64,000 bases of DNA. Origin: Zhongshania aliphaticivorans (GTDB taxonomy: Bacteria > Pseudomonadota > Gammaproteobacteria > Pseudomonadales > Spongiibacteraceae). The number at the start of each line of letters is the position of its first letter. Position 1 is the first letter of the stretch. Shown one piece after another: positions 1 through 8,825 of the stretch. Below the pieces are notes generated by a model that was not told where the DNA came from, ran no database searches, and saw only the letters and a program-made list of their open reading frames with translations. The stretch is taken from contig NZ_CP014544.1 of the NCBI RefSeq assembly GCF_001586255.1, positions 3,876,501 to 3,940,500 on the forward strand. Direction: 5' to 3'. The position numbers and the translations under genes are program-made.

Positions 1-286
1 TAACACCACTCGTAATACCCTCGAGAGAATAGCGTTTTACATTAAAGGTAGTGTCTTATTTTCCAGAGGTCTCTATTGTGATTCGGTAATTTTACCGCCT
101 TAAACGGTACAGGTAGAACTGAAGGCATATTCCAAATTTACAAGCTGCGGCTTGCCCTTATAGCTAACCACTATGTCTCGAGCGAAAATCTATTAATGCC
201 AGAGAATTACTACCAAAATATTTTCTGGCGATGCACCTCCAGCTTATCAATACTATACTCACAGCACTTCAACAGGAGAGAAGGCG
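1..286. other. Intergenic sequence, no gene seen
   Basis: No reading frame with a credible start and ribosome-binding site was found on either strand, and no tRNA or other RNA gene is recognisable. The stretch is AT-rich compared with the genes that follow. It probably holds the promoter of the small gene starting at 287, but no convincing -35/-10 pair could be picked. Confidence 0.4.
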
Positions 287-409
287 ATGATTAATAGCAA
301 GGATGACGCTATGACCCCCAGTAACAATAACGATCTGTTCAGCACTCACATTGCACTATTACTGGGCGCAATGTTCGTCTTAATGCTCTTTATACCGGAA
401 ATTCGCTAA
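287..409 (+). CDS. Small single-span membrane protein, 40 aa
   Basis: A 40-codon frame opens with ATG behind a strong ribosome-binding site (AGGAG, then GAAGGCG directly before the start) and ends in TAA. The first 20 residues are polar (Asp/Asn/Ser rich). The rest is one hydrophobic helix (HIALLLGAMFVLMLFIP) ending in a short charged tail, which would give a single-pass inner-membrane microprotein. I recognise no family. The support is the Shine-Dalgarno sequence and the clean membrane segment; an alternative internal ATG lies at codon 9. It stands alone, about 235 bases before the next gene, so its partner cannot be guessed from context. Confidence 0.5.
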   Translation: MINSKDDAMTPSNNNDLFSTHIALLLGAMFVLMLFIPEIR

Positions 410-644
410 GCCGGAATAACCGCGCCCGACCGTCTGAGCTATTCGCTGTATTAGCAACGCAACAGCCACTATTTAGAGGCCAACACCCGGCAGTGCGTGT
501 TGGTATCAGTCTATTATCTCTATAAGTAAATTCCTCTCTAAGCCGACTATTTATTGATCGGAGTCTTTTCATTACCCGTACAAGGAGTACATTGAAATCA
601 ACTCCGCGTCTTGAAAGGCAGCGAAGTACACAGGATATTTCGCC

Positions 645-2114
645 ATGCTACATACGCTAGATGAACGCATTACCGTAAAGCGCAAGCTCGCCGATTGCTT
701 CGCCTACTTGCGCGATTTTTCTACCATTGAGCAATGGGACCCGAGCGTATTCAGTGCCCATAAACTCACCGCTGGCCCGATAGCTATTGGCTGTCAGTAC
801 CAGCTTGAGCTAAAAATGCCCGGCGGCCAACAGATCGCAATGCGCTACACTCAGCTCGCCATTAAAGAACAAAAATTACTCGTATTAGAAGGGCGCGGAG
901 CCAATTTTACGGCCCTAGACACCCTACACTTTAAGGCCATTACCGCTGACACCACCGAAATTCATTATCGAGCAGAGTTAAATTTTCAGGGTTTATCGTC
1001 GCCAGCTTATTCCTTGCTTAAACCTATTCTTAATCGCATTGGCAAAAACGCCGCGCGGGGCTTAAAACAGGCACTTGAAATTCCCGACACCCCAAAACAG
1101 AGATTGAAAGACCGCATCAGCGACCACCTCCTTTTACCCGCCGCCCTGAATTTTGGCCGTCGTGGCTACTTACGACAAGCGCGAAAATCCCACGCAAATC
1201 GACTCGACGGCAAAGTCATTGCCATTACCGGCCCTACCGCCGGACTGGGGCTTAGTGCCGCGAGTGAACTCTCCCGTCTTGGCGCCACGCTTATTTTAAT
1301 CGGCCGTGACAACTCGCGCCTAATTCAATCAGCCAAGCAAATAATGGATTTTAGTGGTTGCAGAAAGAATCAACTTAGCCGTTATGAAACCGATTTCTCC
1401 GACCTCAATGACACAGCCAATATTGGCCGCCAAATCAGCGCAGAACACCCCTGTATTGACGTATTGATAAATAATGCGGGGGCACTATTTAATGAACGGG
1501 AAGTGAGCAATGAAGGCTTTGAACGCAGTATCGCAGTAAACTTTCTAGCCCCCATACTGCTCACAAAAGTACTCAGTCCCAGCCTGCACAAAGACAGCCG
1601 CGTAATTAATGTGGTGTCTGGGGGGCTTTATACTCAAGGACTTGCCCTCGAGGATATGCAGTTTTGCAAGCCACCTTACAATGGCAGCAAAGCCTATGCC
1701 CGCGCCAAACGCGCGCTCCTCACCATGAGCGAGCACACGGAAACTGCTGCTATTGTTCACAATATGCATCCTGGCTGGGCAGCAACACCCGGCCTCGCAA
1801 AATCGCTGCCGGCATTTAACAAAGCCCTAAGCCCACTGCTCCGAGACAGCCGAATGGGAGCAGACACCATGGTATGGCTAGCCTCAGCGCCAGAGTTAGC
1901 CAACTATCGACAGACCAAGCTATGGTTTGACCGCCATGTCCATACCGATGCGGTGTTACCAGGTACTCGCAGTACAAAGAGCGATATCGAAAAACTTCGG
2001 CAATGGAGCAATGACGCCTTATTCAAGTACCTTAAACCAAAAGAGCATGGGCAATTTCCTACACAAGAGAGTGCAGATTTCCAGTTTCTAAGTAGGGTGA
2101 AGGGAGTAAACTAA
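645..2114 (+). CDS. SRPBCC domain fused to short-chain dehydrogenase/reductase
   Basis: The 489-aa protein joins two folds. Residues about 1-150 look like an SRPBCC (START/polyketide cyclase-like) ligand-binding domain, with the typical opening of a beta strand followed by a WDP turn. Residues about 187-450 are a short-chain dehydrogenase: nucleotide-binding TGPTAGLG at 195-202, NNAG at 276-279, catalytic Ser near 325 and YNGSK supplying Tyr345 and Lys349. It is therefore probably an NAD(P)H-dependent oxidoreductase acting on a hydrophobic substrate presented by, or related to, the SRPBCC pocket. The SDR half resembles the DHRS12/retinol-dehydrogenase-like group. The substrate is unknown. The gene is monocistronic and ends before a bidirectional terminator. 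Confidence 0.8.
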   Translation: MLHTLDERITVKRKLADCFAYLRDFSTIEQWDPSVFSAHKLTAGPIAIGCQYQLELKMPGGQQIAMRYTQLAIKEQKLLVLEGRGANFTALDTLHFKAITADTTEIHYRAELNFQGLSSPAYSLLKPILNRIGKNAARGLKQALEIPDTPKQRLKDRISDHLLLPAALNFGRRGYLRQARKSHANRLDGKVIAITGPTAGLGLSAASELSRLGATLILIGRDNSRLIQSAKQIMDFSGCRKNQLSRYETDFSDLNDTANIGRQISAEHPCIDVLINNAGALFNEREVSNEGFERSIAVNFLAPILLTKVLSPSLHKDSRVINVVSGGLYTQGLALEDMQFCKPPYNGSKAYARAKRALLTMSEHTETAAIVHNMHPGWAATPGLAKSLPAFNKALSPLLRDSRMGADTMVWLASAPELANYRQTKLWFDRHVHTDAVLPGTRSTKSDIEKLRQWSNDALFKYLKPKEHGQFPTQESADFQFLSRVKGVN

Positions 2115-2227
2115 TTTTCGTCAAGGATGACATTGGTGCATACAGGGATGTGCGGCACCACTCGCCGACTCATTGGGTCGGCACTTATTCTTTCAGCGAG
2201 CATCGTACATTGAGCTATACGCTGACG

Positions 2228-2257
2228 AAAAAAAGCCCCGACTCGCGGGGCTTTTTC
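2228..2257. terminator. Bidirectional rho-independent terminator
   Basis: A GC-rich hairpin (AGCCCCG, loop ACT, CGGGGCT) is flanked by an A-run on the left and a T-run on the right. It can therefore end transcription of the SDR gene on the plus strand and of the convergent FKBP gene on the minus strand. Confidence 0.85.
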
Positions 2258-2271
2258 ATTCTAGCAGCAGC

Positions 2272-2973
2272 TTACTCAGCGCCAGCAATCGAAATCAACT
2301 CTACATCAAACACCAACGCCGCATTCGGGCCGATCATTTGGCCTGCACCACCGGCGCCATAAGCGAGTGATGGCGGAATAAACAACTTCCACTTGGAGCC
2401 TACTGGCATCAGTTGCAGGGCTTCAGTCCAACCCGGAATAACACCACCCACTGGGAAACTCACGGTTTCGCCGCGCTGATAGGAGCTATCAAACACAGTG
2501 CCATCGAGCAGAGTGCCGTGGTAGTGGACTTCAACGGTGTCGTCTGCGGTTGGCTTAGCGCCGTTACCTTCAACCAAAACCTGATATTGCAGGCCGCTTT
2601 CAGTCGTCGTTACACCGTCAACACTGCCGTTTTTAGCGAAAAAGGCATCTGCTTCTGCCTGGTTTTTACCGCCCGCAGCCTGAGCCTCTTCCTGACGCTC
2701 GGCCAACTGTTTCTGTTGGTAAGCCTGCAGGGTACTCATAATCTCTTCTTCAGTCATTTGCATTTCGCCACCAGCGAGGGCATCGCGAACCCCGGCACTA
2801 AAGGCGTCAACATCCAAAGGCAGATCCTCACCGAAACGAGCGCCAATGTTCGCGCCAATACCGTAACTTACTTTGCCAATTTCGCTACCTAAATCAGCTT
2901 TTGATGACTTATCACCGCCGCAAGCCGTCAGCAGACCACTCATTACCACCGCACATACCAGTGTTTTATTCAT
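2272..2973 (-). CDS. FKBP-type peptidyl-prolyl cis-trans isomerase, lipoprotein
   Basis: This 233-aa protein begins with a lipoprotein signal (hydrophobic stretch, then LLTAC with lipid-attachable Cys18). It continues with the alpha-helical dimerisation domain of Mip/FkpA-like proteins (about 25-125) and a C-terminal FKBP domain (about 130-228) with the usual VEVHYHGTLLDGTVFDSS core and the VIPGW and LAYG turns. It would catalyse proline isomerisation during envelope protein folding. A good ribosome-binding site (AAGG) precedes the ATG. It lies divergent to the AlgP-like gene, as the FKBP gene next to algP does in Pseudomonas aeruginosa (PA5254). The exact paralog name (fkpA, fklB or mip) cannot be decided here. 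Confidence 0.92.
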   Translation of the reverse strand: MNKTLVCAVVMSGLLTACGGDKSSKADLGSEIGKVSYGIGANIGARFGEDLPLDVDAFSAGVRDALAGGEMQMTEEEIMSTLQAYQQKQLAERQEEAQAAGGKNQAEADAFFAKNGSVDGVTTTESGLQYQVLVEGNGAKPTADDTVEVHYHGTLLDGTVFDSSYQRGETVSFPVGGVIPGWTEALQLMPVGSKWKLFIPPSLAYGAGGAGQMIGPNAALVFDVELISIAGAE

Positions 2974-3179
2974 GTAACTACCTTAATTTTATGGGTAAAA
3001 AAAACCGTCGTGGATTCGACATGGAGTATCAGACCATAGTCTGCCACAAGCGTTCCAACAGACACAGTGGCAAGACCAATAAATACTTAGCAGCAGTGAA
3101 CGTTACAGAGATAGATTCTCCGCGACAAGTTTGTATAATGAAGATTGATGTTATTTTAACCACTTACAGGGTTAAACTC

Positions 3180-3944
3180 ATGGCCAGTAGTAATAATAAC
3201 AAGGGCGCATCCACAAGCAGCCCAATAATAGCGTTAAACCAACTCCAATCTGAGTTATATGAACTCAGAGAAAAGCATATTCACGCCCTTGAAATAGCCC
3301 TGGCAGCATTAGAAAAAGAAGAGGACAAACAAAAAGCCGTACTCGATAAGACCCGCGCGCAGCTCAAGCAATGCCAAGATCGGCTAAAAGACCCCAAAAA
3401 TGCCAAACCTAGCGCCCAAGGTCGGCTAAAAGCCAGTTTAGCGAGTGCCCAACGCAATTTTGACAGCGACCAAGCCACACTGGCTCAGCTACGTGGCAAT
3501 ATCATTGAACAGCGCTTAGCTCTTCGCAAAGAAAAAGCCGTGCTCAAAGCCATGCTTGAGACCGACAGATCACTCCGTAAAACGAGCAATAAGCCCGCAG
3601 CCAAAGCAAGTCCAGCCAAGCAAGTTGCGGCGCCTGTACCAAAAACACCCGCCCCGGCAAAAGCAAAAATAGCGGCAGCTAAACCAGCCGCCGCTCCCAA
3701 AGCCAAGCCCCAAGCGGCCGCAAAACCCAAGCCTGAAGAGCCCAAATCACCGCCTACAACTGCCGAAACTGGCGCGATGCCCGCGATCAAGGCCGAGTTA
3801 GCCAAAATCACGCTCGAGACAGCGCAAGACAAGACATCAGTAAAACTGCCAAAGCCCAAGCGTCGGGTTCGACGCATGAGCGATATACCCAGCCATCCGG
3901 ATAAAGCGGCAGATCGCTTAGCCAGCTTATTTGATGATTTTTAG
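3180..3944 (+). CDS. AlgP-like lysine/alanine/proline-rich coiled-coil protein
   Basis: Starting at the ATG at 3180 (preceded by ACAGGG) the product has 254 residues. Residues about 15-125 are a charged helix typical of a coiled coil. Residues about 135-225 are low-complexity Lys-Pro-Ala repeats resembling histone H1 tails, and the C-terminus has a basic KPKRRVRR patch and an acidic end. This is the layout of Pseudomonas AlgP, a histone-like protein once linked to alginate gene control. The neighbours agree (FKBP on one side, TIGR02444 and ABC-F on the other). The frame stays open upstream to 2901, but the upstream part overlaps the divergent gene and is rejected. Its stop overlaps that of the convergent next gene by 4 bases. 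Confidence 0.7.
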   Translation: MASSNNNKGASTSSPIIALNQLQSELYELREKHIHALEIALAALEKEEDKQKAVLDKTRAQLKQCQDRLKDPKNAKPSAQGRLKASLASAQRNFDSDQATLAQLRGNIIEQRLALRKEKAVLKAMLETDRSLRKTSNKPAAKASPAKQVAAPVPKTPAPAKAKIAAAKPAAAPKAKPQAAAKPKPEEPKSPPTTAETGAMPAIKAELAKITLETAQDKTSVKLPKPKRRVRRMSDIPSHPDKAADRLASLFDDF

Positions 3945-4462
3945 GTCGCAGCCGCCAGCGACGCTGCCAGTTCGCTGAGGCAAGCTGCCAATTTAAGTTG
4001 TTCGCTGCCTTTATAGCGCTTGGCATACATCGTTAAATTGGCCAAATAGCGATTTTGGCTCTTAGGCTTGGCATTACCAGAAAACCCACCTAGCTGCTGA
4101 GCCAGCGCCTCAATTTGCAAGCGCTCGGCCGCCAATTCAGCGTTTTTCAAAGCGCGGTACAAGTCTTGTCGCTTAGGCCCTTCGGCTTTACGGCGCAATG
4201 CCCGCAGCGGCAGCACATAGCTTTCGCGCAATTCGGCCGATACCGCCACCAACTCAGCCACCTGGGTCGCCGACCAACAACGCTCGGCACAAGCCCAATA
4301 ACCGGCCGCCAACAACAAATTCACATCCAAGTCATAGCGATCTTGCAGGACTAAACACTGGGCTTGGATCGCCGGTTGCGAGTACACTGCCAGCGCATAA
4401 TCCCAGAGCGGGTAATCTTGCAACGCGCCTTGGGGTCGGTCATCGACAAATTTTTCATCCAT
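3941..4462 (-). CDS. TIGR02444 family protein (DUF2390)
   Basis: This 173-aa, all-helical protein matches the TIGR02444/DUF2390 pattern: LWDYALAVYSQP near the N-terminus, followed by LLLAAGYWA and an LRALRRKAEG segment. The family's function is unknown. In Pseudomonas it sits between the ABC-F gene and algP, as here. The gene runs away from the ABC-F gene with only 33 bases between their start codons, so the two promoters must overlap. It converges on the AlgP-like gene, sharing four bases at the stops. No signal peptide or membrane segment is seen. Confidence 0.85.
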   Translation of the reverse strand: MDEKFVDDRPQGALQDYPLWDYALAVYSQPAIQAQCLVLQDRYDLDVNLLLAAGYWACAERCWSATQVAELVAVSAELRESYVLPLRALRRKAEGPKRQDLYRALKNAELAAERLQIEALAQQLGGFSGNAKPKSQNRYLANLTMYAKRYKGSEQLKLAACLSELAASLAAAT

Positions 4463-4478
4463 TAGGAATTACTCACGC

Positions 4479-4484
4479 TATAAT
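4479..4484 (+). promoter_or_regulatory. Candidate -10 box of the ABC-F gene
   Basis: A perfect TATAAT lies 12 bases before the ATG at 4496. If it is used, the transcript would start about 5 bases before the start codon and be almost leaderless; no ribosome-binding site is visible there. No clear -35 hexamer lies 16-18 bases upstream, so the call is tentative. Confidence 0.4.
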
Positions 4485-4495
4485 CGCGGCCCATC

Positions 4496-6379
4496 ATGAT
4501 AGAACTCCTGAATCTCAGCTTACAACGCGGCGGCAAACCCTTGCTAGAGGCCGTCGACCTCCGAGTGAATCCCGGCGAGCATATTGCGCTAGTTGGCGCC
4601 AATGGCAGCGGGAAATCCAGCCTTTTTCAGCTGCTCTGCGGCAAACTTGTCGCCGACAGTGGCGAACTGCGCCTGCCCAGCAATTGGCAGATTGCCCAAA
4701 TGCGCCAAGAAGTCGATGCCAGCGATCAGCCTGCCATTGAATATGTGATCGACGGGCACCATCGCTTCCGTGAAATAGAGGCAAGTATTGCCGCTTGCCG
4801 CGACGACCACCAACTGGCTGAGCTTCACGGCGAACTCGATCTGATAAACGCCTATCAGATTCGCAGCGACGCCGAGCGCCTCCTTACCGGCCTCGGTTTT
4901 AAGCTGAATGAGCTAGAAAATCCGGTCACTGATTTTTCTGGCGGCTGGCGTATTCGTCTCAATTTGGCTCAGGCGCTGATGTGCCCCTCAGACCTGATGC
5001 TGCTCGACGAACCCACCAACCACCTCGACCTTGATGCCAGCCTCTGGCTGGAGCAGTGGCTGCACCGCTACGAGGGCACCCTGTTATTGATCTCTCACGA
5101 CCGTGATTTTATCGACGCCTGTTGCGACCATGTTGTTCACCTTGAGCGCGAAACCCTAACTCGCTATCGCGGCAACTACTCAGCCTTCGAGCGCCAGCGC
5201 GGCGAGCGGATGGCCCAGCAACAGCAGGCCTTTGAAAAGCAGCAAGTCGTCCGCGCCCATATGGAGGACTTTGTTCGTCGCTTCCGCGCCAAAGCCACCA
5301 AGGCCAAACAGGCTCAGAGCCGTCTTAAAGCATTAGAGCGCATGGCCGATATTGCACCAGCGCACATCGACTCGCCTTTTCATTTTAAATTTTACGAGGC
5401 CACCCAGTTCTCAGACCCCCTGCTGAGTTTGTCGCAAGCCGATCTCGGCTACGACAGCGCCATTGTTAAAAAACTGAATTTAAGTATTCACCCCAATACG
5501 CGCCTGGGCTTACTTGGCGCCAACGGCGCGGGCAAATCGACGCTGATGAAAACCCTGGCTGGCAGCCTCAAGCCTCTGCATGGTCAACGCCAACAGGGCG
5601 AGCACCTGTACATGGGTTATTTTAACCAGCACCAGCTCGAGTCACTGGATTTAGCCGCCAGCCCGATACTGCAATTGCAACGTCTGCGGCCGACTGCCCG
5701 CGAACAGGAAATTCGCAATTTCATTGGTGGCTTTAATTTTCACGGCAGCCACGCCGAACAGAGCTGCGAAAATTTCTCGGGCGGCGAGAAAGCCCGACTG
5801 GCACTGGCACTCATTGTTTGGCAAAAACCGAACCTCTTGCTGCTTGACGAGCCAACCAACCATTTAGACTTGGAAATGTGTCACGCGCTCACCAGCGCCT
5901 TACAAAATTTTGAGGGCGCGGTAATTCTCGTGTCCCACGACCGCCATTTACTGCGTAATACCGTGGACGAATTTTTACTGGTCGACAGTGGCAAAGCGGA
6001 GCCCTTTGACGGCAGCTTGGACGATTACCGCCATTGGCTGCTCAACCGCGATAAAAGCGCACCTGCAAGCGAACTAGACAACAGCGCGCCCTTGGTCGAC
6101 AAAAAGCAAGCTCGCCAAGACGCCGCCGCCCGCCGGGCGCAACTCGCGCCATTGACCTCAAAAATCAAAAAACTCGAACAGCAAATGAGTAAGCTCGGCG
6201 AACAGATGTCCGCGATTGAAGCGCAACTTGCCGATATTAGCCTTTACGATGAAGCGAATAAGAATAAGCTTAAACAGGTACTCGCCGAGCAAACGCAGCT
6301 GCGTACAAAGAACGATGACACCGAGGAGCAGTGGCTTGCACTGCAAGAAGAGTTAGAACTACTGGAAGCCGGGGTTTAA
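4496..6379 (+). CDS. ABC-F family ATPase, YheS-like
   Basis: The 627-aa soluble protein has two ATP-binding cassettes and no membrane segments. Walker A motifs are GANGSGKSS in the first half and GANGAGKST in the second. The signature motifs are FSGGWR and FSGGEK, and both Walker B motifs read LLLDEPTNHLDL. Between the domains is a Gln/Lys-rich linker (about 235-280), and the C-terminal 80 residues form a coiled coil. This is the ABC-F architecture of ribosome-bound translation factors (EttA, Uup, YheS). Length and the C-terminal extension fit YheS best. It is not a transporter. Pseudomonas has the same gene next to TIGR02444. Confidence 0.9.
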   Translation: MIELLNLSLQRGGKPLLEAVDLRVNPGEHIALVGANGSGKSSLFQLLCGKLVADSGELRLPSNWQIAQMRQEVDASDQPAIEYVIDGHHRFREIEASIAACRDDHQLAELHGELDLINAYQIRSDAERLLTGLGFKLNELENPVTDFSGGWRIRLNLAQALMCPSDLMLLDEPTNHLDLDASLWLEQWLHRYEGTLLLISHDRDFIDACCDHVVHLERETLTRYRGNYSAFERQRGERMAQQQQAFEKQQVVRAHMEDFVRRFRAKATKAKQAQSRLKALERMADIAPAHIDSPFHFKFYEATQFSDPLLSLSQADLGYDSAIVKKLNLSIHPNTRLGLLGANGAGKSTLMKTLAGSLKPLHGQRQQGEHLYMGYFNQHQLESLDLAASPILQLQRLRPTAREQEIRNFIGGFNFHGSHAEQSCENFSGGEKARLALALIVWQKPNLLLLDEPTNHLDLEMCHALTSALQNFEGAVILVSHDRHLLRNTVDEFLLVDSGKAEPFDGSLDDYRHWLLNRDKSAPASELDNSAPLVDKKQARQDAAARRAQLAPLTSKIKKLEQQMSKLGEQMSAIEAQLADISLYDEANKNKLKQVLAEQTQLRTKNDDTEEQWLALQEELELLEAGV

Positions 6380-6388
6380 GCCCCGGCT
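6367..6388. terminator. Hairpin between convergent ABC-F and GST genes
   Basis: A perfect 8-bp stem (AGCCGGGG / CCCCGGCT) with a 6-base loop overlaps the ABC-F stop codon and lies just before the end of the convergent GST gene. The T-tract downstream is poor on both strands, so termination may be only partial. Confidence 0.55.
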
Positions 6389-6395
6389 CAGTTTG

Positions 6396-7058
6396 TTACT
6401 TAGATTTCATCGCCTGCAAAAACGCCGCCATACCTTCTTGGTTGGCCTTGTCGAGCTGTTGTGAAATATCCTGACCTGCCATACGCTTGCTCCACTGCGC
6501 CAAGCCCGGCACCTCGGCGACAAGATCCCACTGATAAATAGCATGGGCGCACATGCCCGCGGGAATTAAGGCGTAACGCAGCACAATATCGGCCATGCTC
6601 ATGCTATCACCCGCCACGTAGGGACTGTCCGGCAACTGAATCAACGCCGCCAAGGCCTTACAGCCTTTGGTCAGGGTTTCCCGCGACTCAGCTTTAATAT
6701 CATCGCTCACCGCTTTGCCCGCCAACACCTCGGGAAATAAGCGCCGCGCAGGCAGCTCAATATACAACTCCGCCACCTTCATAATTTCATTTACTTTGGC
6801 ACGCTGAAACGCGTCCGCAGGGTAGAGGGGCTTTTCTGGGTAAGCGGCCTCCAAATAGCTCAGAATAACGCTGGTCTCTGCTAGGCAGCCCTGCTCAGTT
6901 TCAATACACGGCACCTTACCCATGGGGCTTTTATCAATGTACGCAGGATCTGCACCGGGGAAAGTCGTAATTTCGTCAAACGCGAGCCCCTTATAAAGCA
7001 TCGCGTGTTTGACCATATTGAAGTAATTACTTACTGCAAAACCGTATAATTTGAGCAT
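6396..7058 (-). CDS. Glutathione S-transferase family protein
   Basis: The 220-aa protein has an N-terminal thioredoxin-like domain (about 1-78), with the cis-Pro and SNAIL-like region GKVPCIETEQGCLAETSVIL, and a C-terminal helical domain with the conserved SMADIVL N-capping box near residue 160. Such enzymes conjugate glutathione to electrophiles or reduce disulfides; the substrate cannot be read from sequence. The N-terminal YGFAVSNYFN provides Ser/Tyr candidates for activating glutathione. It stands alone on the minus strand. A glutathione synthetase gene (gshB) is present at 20.5 kb, so the thiol is made by the same cell. Confidence 0.88.
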   Translation of the reverse strand: MLKLYGFAVSNYFNMVKHAMLYKGLAFDEITTFPGADPAYIDKSPMGKVPCIETEQGCLAETSVILSYLEAAYPEKPLYPADAFQRAKVNEIMKVAELYIELPARRLFPEVLAGKAVSDDIKAESRETLTKGCKALAALIQLPDSPYVAGDSMSMADIVLRYALIPAGMCAHAIYQWDLVAEVPGLAQWSKRMAGQDISQQLDKANQEGMAAFLQAMKSK

Positions 7059-7259
7059 GGCATTCCCCTCTCGTTTTAATTAGATCCAACCCGTTCCGGC
7101 AAGGCGACAATGTTACCACCAGCAACATACACCATTGCCACTTCCAGCGCAGCATCGCCAAGCTGACAAGATGGTAATTTGCCCAAGCGCCTTATATTGG
7201 CTAAGGTGCCCAGCTTAAGGTGCTTTATACCACTCCTTTACCGCCACACCGAGTACACC

Positions 7260-7877
7260 ATGACCATTGCGCTCCCCCTAGATATGACCGACATCAAAGG
7301 CTTTTTGGCCGACGACGAAGCCGAGGCTTTGTATCGTTATGCGCTGAGTATGGCTGGACGCGGGCCGGTATTGGAGGTGGGCAGCTACTGCGGTAAATCC
7401 ACTATTTATTTAGGCCTTGCCTGCCAACAAAAGCAGGGCGTTGTCTACGCCGTCGACCACCATATTGGCTCAGAGGAGCATCAGCTCGGGGAGATGTTTC
7501 ACGACCCCGAACTTTATGACACCAGCGAAGCGCGCTTTGATACGTTTAAAGCATTCCGACGCAATATCCGCCGCGCCGGATTAGAAGATACCGTTGTGCC
7601 CCTCGTCGCTACCTCTGAAGTGAGTGCCCGTCACTGGCAGACTCCGTTAGCGATGGTGTTTATTGATGGCGGCCACAGCCTCGACGCCGCGCTCTGCGAT
7701 TACCGCTGCTGGGCCACACACATCATGAAGGGTGGCATACTCGCCATTCACGACTTATTCCCAGCGCCAGAAGAAGGTGGCCAAGCCCCTTATGCTATTT
7801 ACAAATTGGCCCTGGCCTCGGGCCTGTTTGAAGAAATTGCTCGCGTTAACACCCTAGGTTTACTCCGCCGCCTGTAG
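7260..7877 (+). CDS. Class I SAM-dependent methyltransferase (Methyltransf_24-like)
   Basis: From the ATG at 7260 the product has 205 residues. It shows the Rossmann methyltransferase motifs: VLEVGSYCGKST (motif I, SAM glycine loop), VVYAVDHH (motif II acidic residue) and MVFIDGGHS followed by GGILAIHD, which is the pattern of the methyltransferase-24 group often found acting on sugars or small molecules. The frame can be extended to a TTG at 7179, but that region shows no homology-like pattern and no ribosome-binding site. The substrate is unknown. The gene is monocistronic and convergent with the oxygenase gene downstream. Confidence 0.8.
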   Translation: MTIALPLDMTDIKGFLADDEAEALYRYALSMAGRGPVLEVGSYCGKSTIYLGLACQQKQGVVYAVDHHIGSEEHQLGEMFHDPELYDTSEARFDTFKAFRRNIRRAGLEDTVVPLVATSEVSARHWQTPLAMVFIDGGHSLDAALCDYRCWATHIMKGGILAIHDLFPAPEEGGQAPYAIYKLALASGLFEEIARVNTLGLLRRL

Positions 7878-7894
7878 GCTGCTTAGAAATAAAA

Positions 7895-7915
7895 GCGGCG
7901 CCGATGAGTCGCCGC
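7895..7915 (-). terminator. Terminator of the 2OG-oxygenase gene
   Basis: A GCGGCG/CGCCGC hairpin with a 9-base loop is followed, on the minus strand, by TTTTATTT. It lies just beyond the stop of the minus-strand oxygenase gene and so fits as its rho-independent terminator. Confidence 0.7.
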
Positions 7916-7946
7916 CGGCCCACCACAATAATGAATACAGCCCTCG

Positions 7947-8615
7947 CTAGCGTGGCGGATCAAGGTGGGCGCCAAGACTCGCATTCACCCTAAACCAACC
8001 CGCAATACTATAGCGCAGGCGATTTGCCGCGGTGACCTCGTGGGGGAAGCGATCACTGAGAAACACCACCAAGCTACCCATCAATGGCGTTATTCTCGCA
8101 ATGGGCTCTAGCGACGCGCCGTGTTCGTCGCTGTACATGAGCAAATGGCCGCCGTCAGCCGATGCCCAGCCCGGGTTTAAATAGAACACCGTAGACAAAA
8201 CTCGGTTAGTACGCCCCTTAAATGCATCGACATGTTTTTTGTAAAATGCACCCTCGCAATAGCGCGAAAAATGGGCCTCGTAATCGAATAATCCCATAAA
8301 AAGTCGTTTGTTTAGGCCTAGGCGCAATTGCTCCATCCACGCTAAATAACTGGCTTCAACTGGATCTTGGGCCGACAACCAACGAATCTCATCTTTGCGT
8401 ACAAAGGGATTAAGTTGGAACTCTTCGGCGCGCCCCACCCCCGCAGCTTGAAAGACTTCATCTTCAAAAGACGCAATCCGCAGAAACATAGCCTCGCTGA
8501 TGCTAGGCGGCAGTGCAAGCGGCAAAACGGCGTAGCCAGTCTCGACCAAGGCATCCGCTATTTGATCAAAGATCAGCTCCGCACTTGGGGCTGATACTAA
8601 TAATTCTGCCGTCAC
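7947..8615 (-). CDS. 2OG-Fe(II) oxygenase (prolyl-4-hydroxylase-like)
   Basis: The protein is a cupin-type 2-oxoglutarate/iron oxygenase. It has the iron-binding HVD motif within KKHVDAF, the GGHLLMY strand, the distal iron ligand His in RFPHEV, and RLRYSIAGWFR, whose Arg should bind 2-oxoglutarate. This is the prolyl-4-hydroxylase/SM-20-like pattern, so it likely hydroxylates a protein side chain or small substrate. I start it at GTG 8615 (222 aa), which follows GGGAG at good spacing. An ATG at 8669 in frame would add 18 residues but has no ribosome-binding site. No partner gene is adjacent. Confidence 0.83.
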   Translation of the reverse strand: MTAELLVSAPSAELIFDQIADALVETGYAVLPLALPPSISEAMFLRIASFEDEVFQAAGVGRAEEFQLNPFVRKDEIRWLSAQDPVEASYLAWMEQLRLGLNKRLFMGLFDYEAHFSRYCEGAFYKKHVDAFKGRTNRVLSTVFYLNPGWASADGGHLLMYSDEHGASLEPIARITPLMGSLVVFLSDRFPHEVTAANRLRYSIAGWFRVNASLGAHLDPPR

Positions 8616-8825
8616 GCACTGCTCCCACAAAAAAGCGCCTTTGTAGCGCCAAATGTGCCACCTTGTCATCTATTAATTGCTGGCGCAGCCTATTTATTTT
8701 ACTGCTCTACGCCATACCCTGTGGCCTTGAAATTCTTCGAGCAACTAAGCAGTGTAAAAATGGCTTGTAAGCCTATGACATTCCAAACAAAATAAAGCCA
8801 TTCGCCCATAACATACGCCACTGCC

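Noticed and set aside
2413-2892. 159-codon plus-strand frame opposite the FKBP gene
   Set aside because: Antisense to a clearly coding isomerase with conserved motifs; no family resemblance.
3133-3138. TATAAT-like box before the AlgP-like gene
   Set aside because: The hexamer is present, but no -35 element could be placed at a proper distance, so no promoter is called.
2901-3179. Upstream extension of the AlgP-like reading frame
   Set aside because: It overlaps the start and signal sequence of the divergent FKBP gene and has no ribosome-binding site at its first ATG; the ATG at 3180 is preferred.
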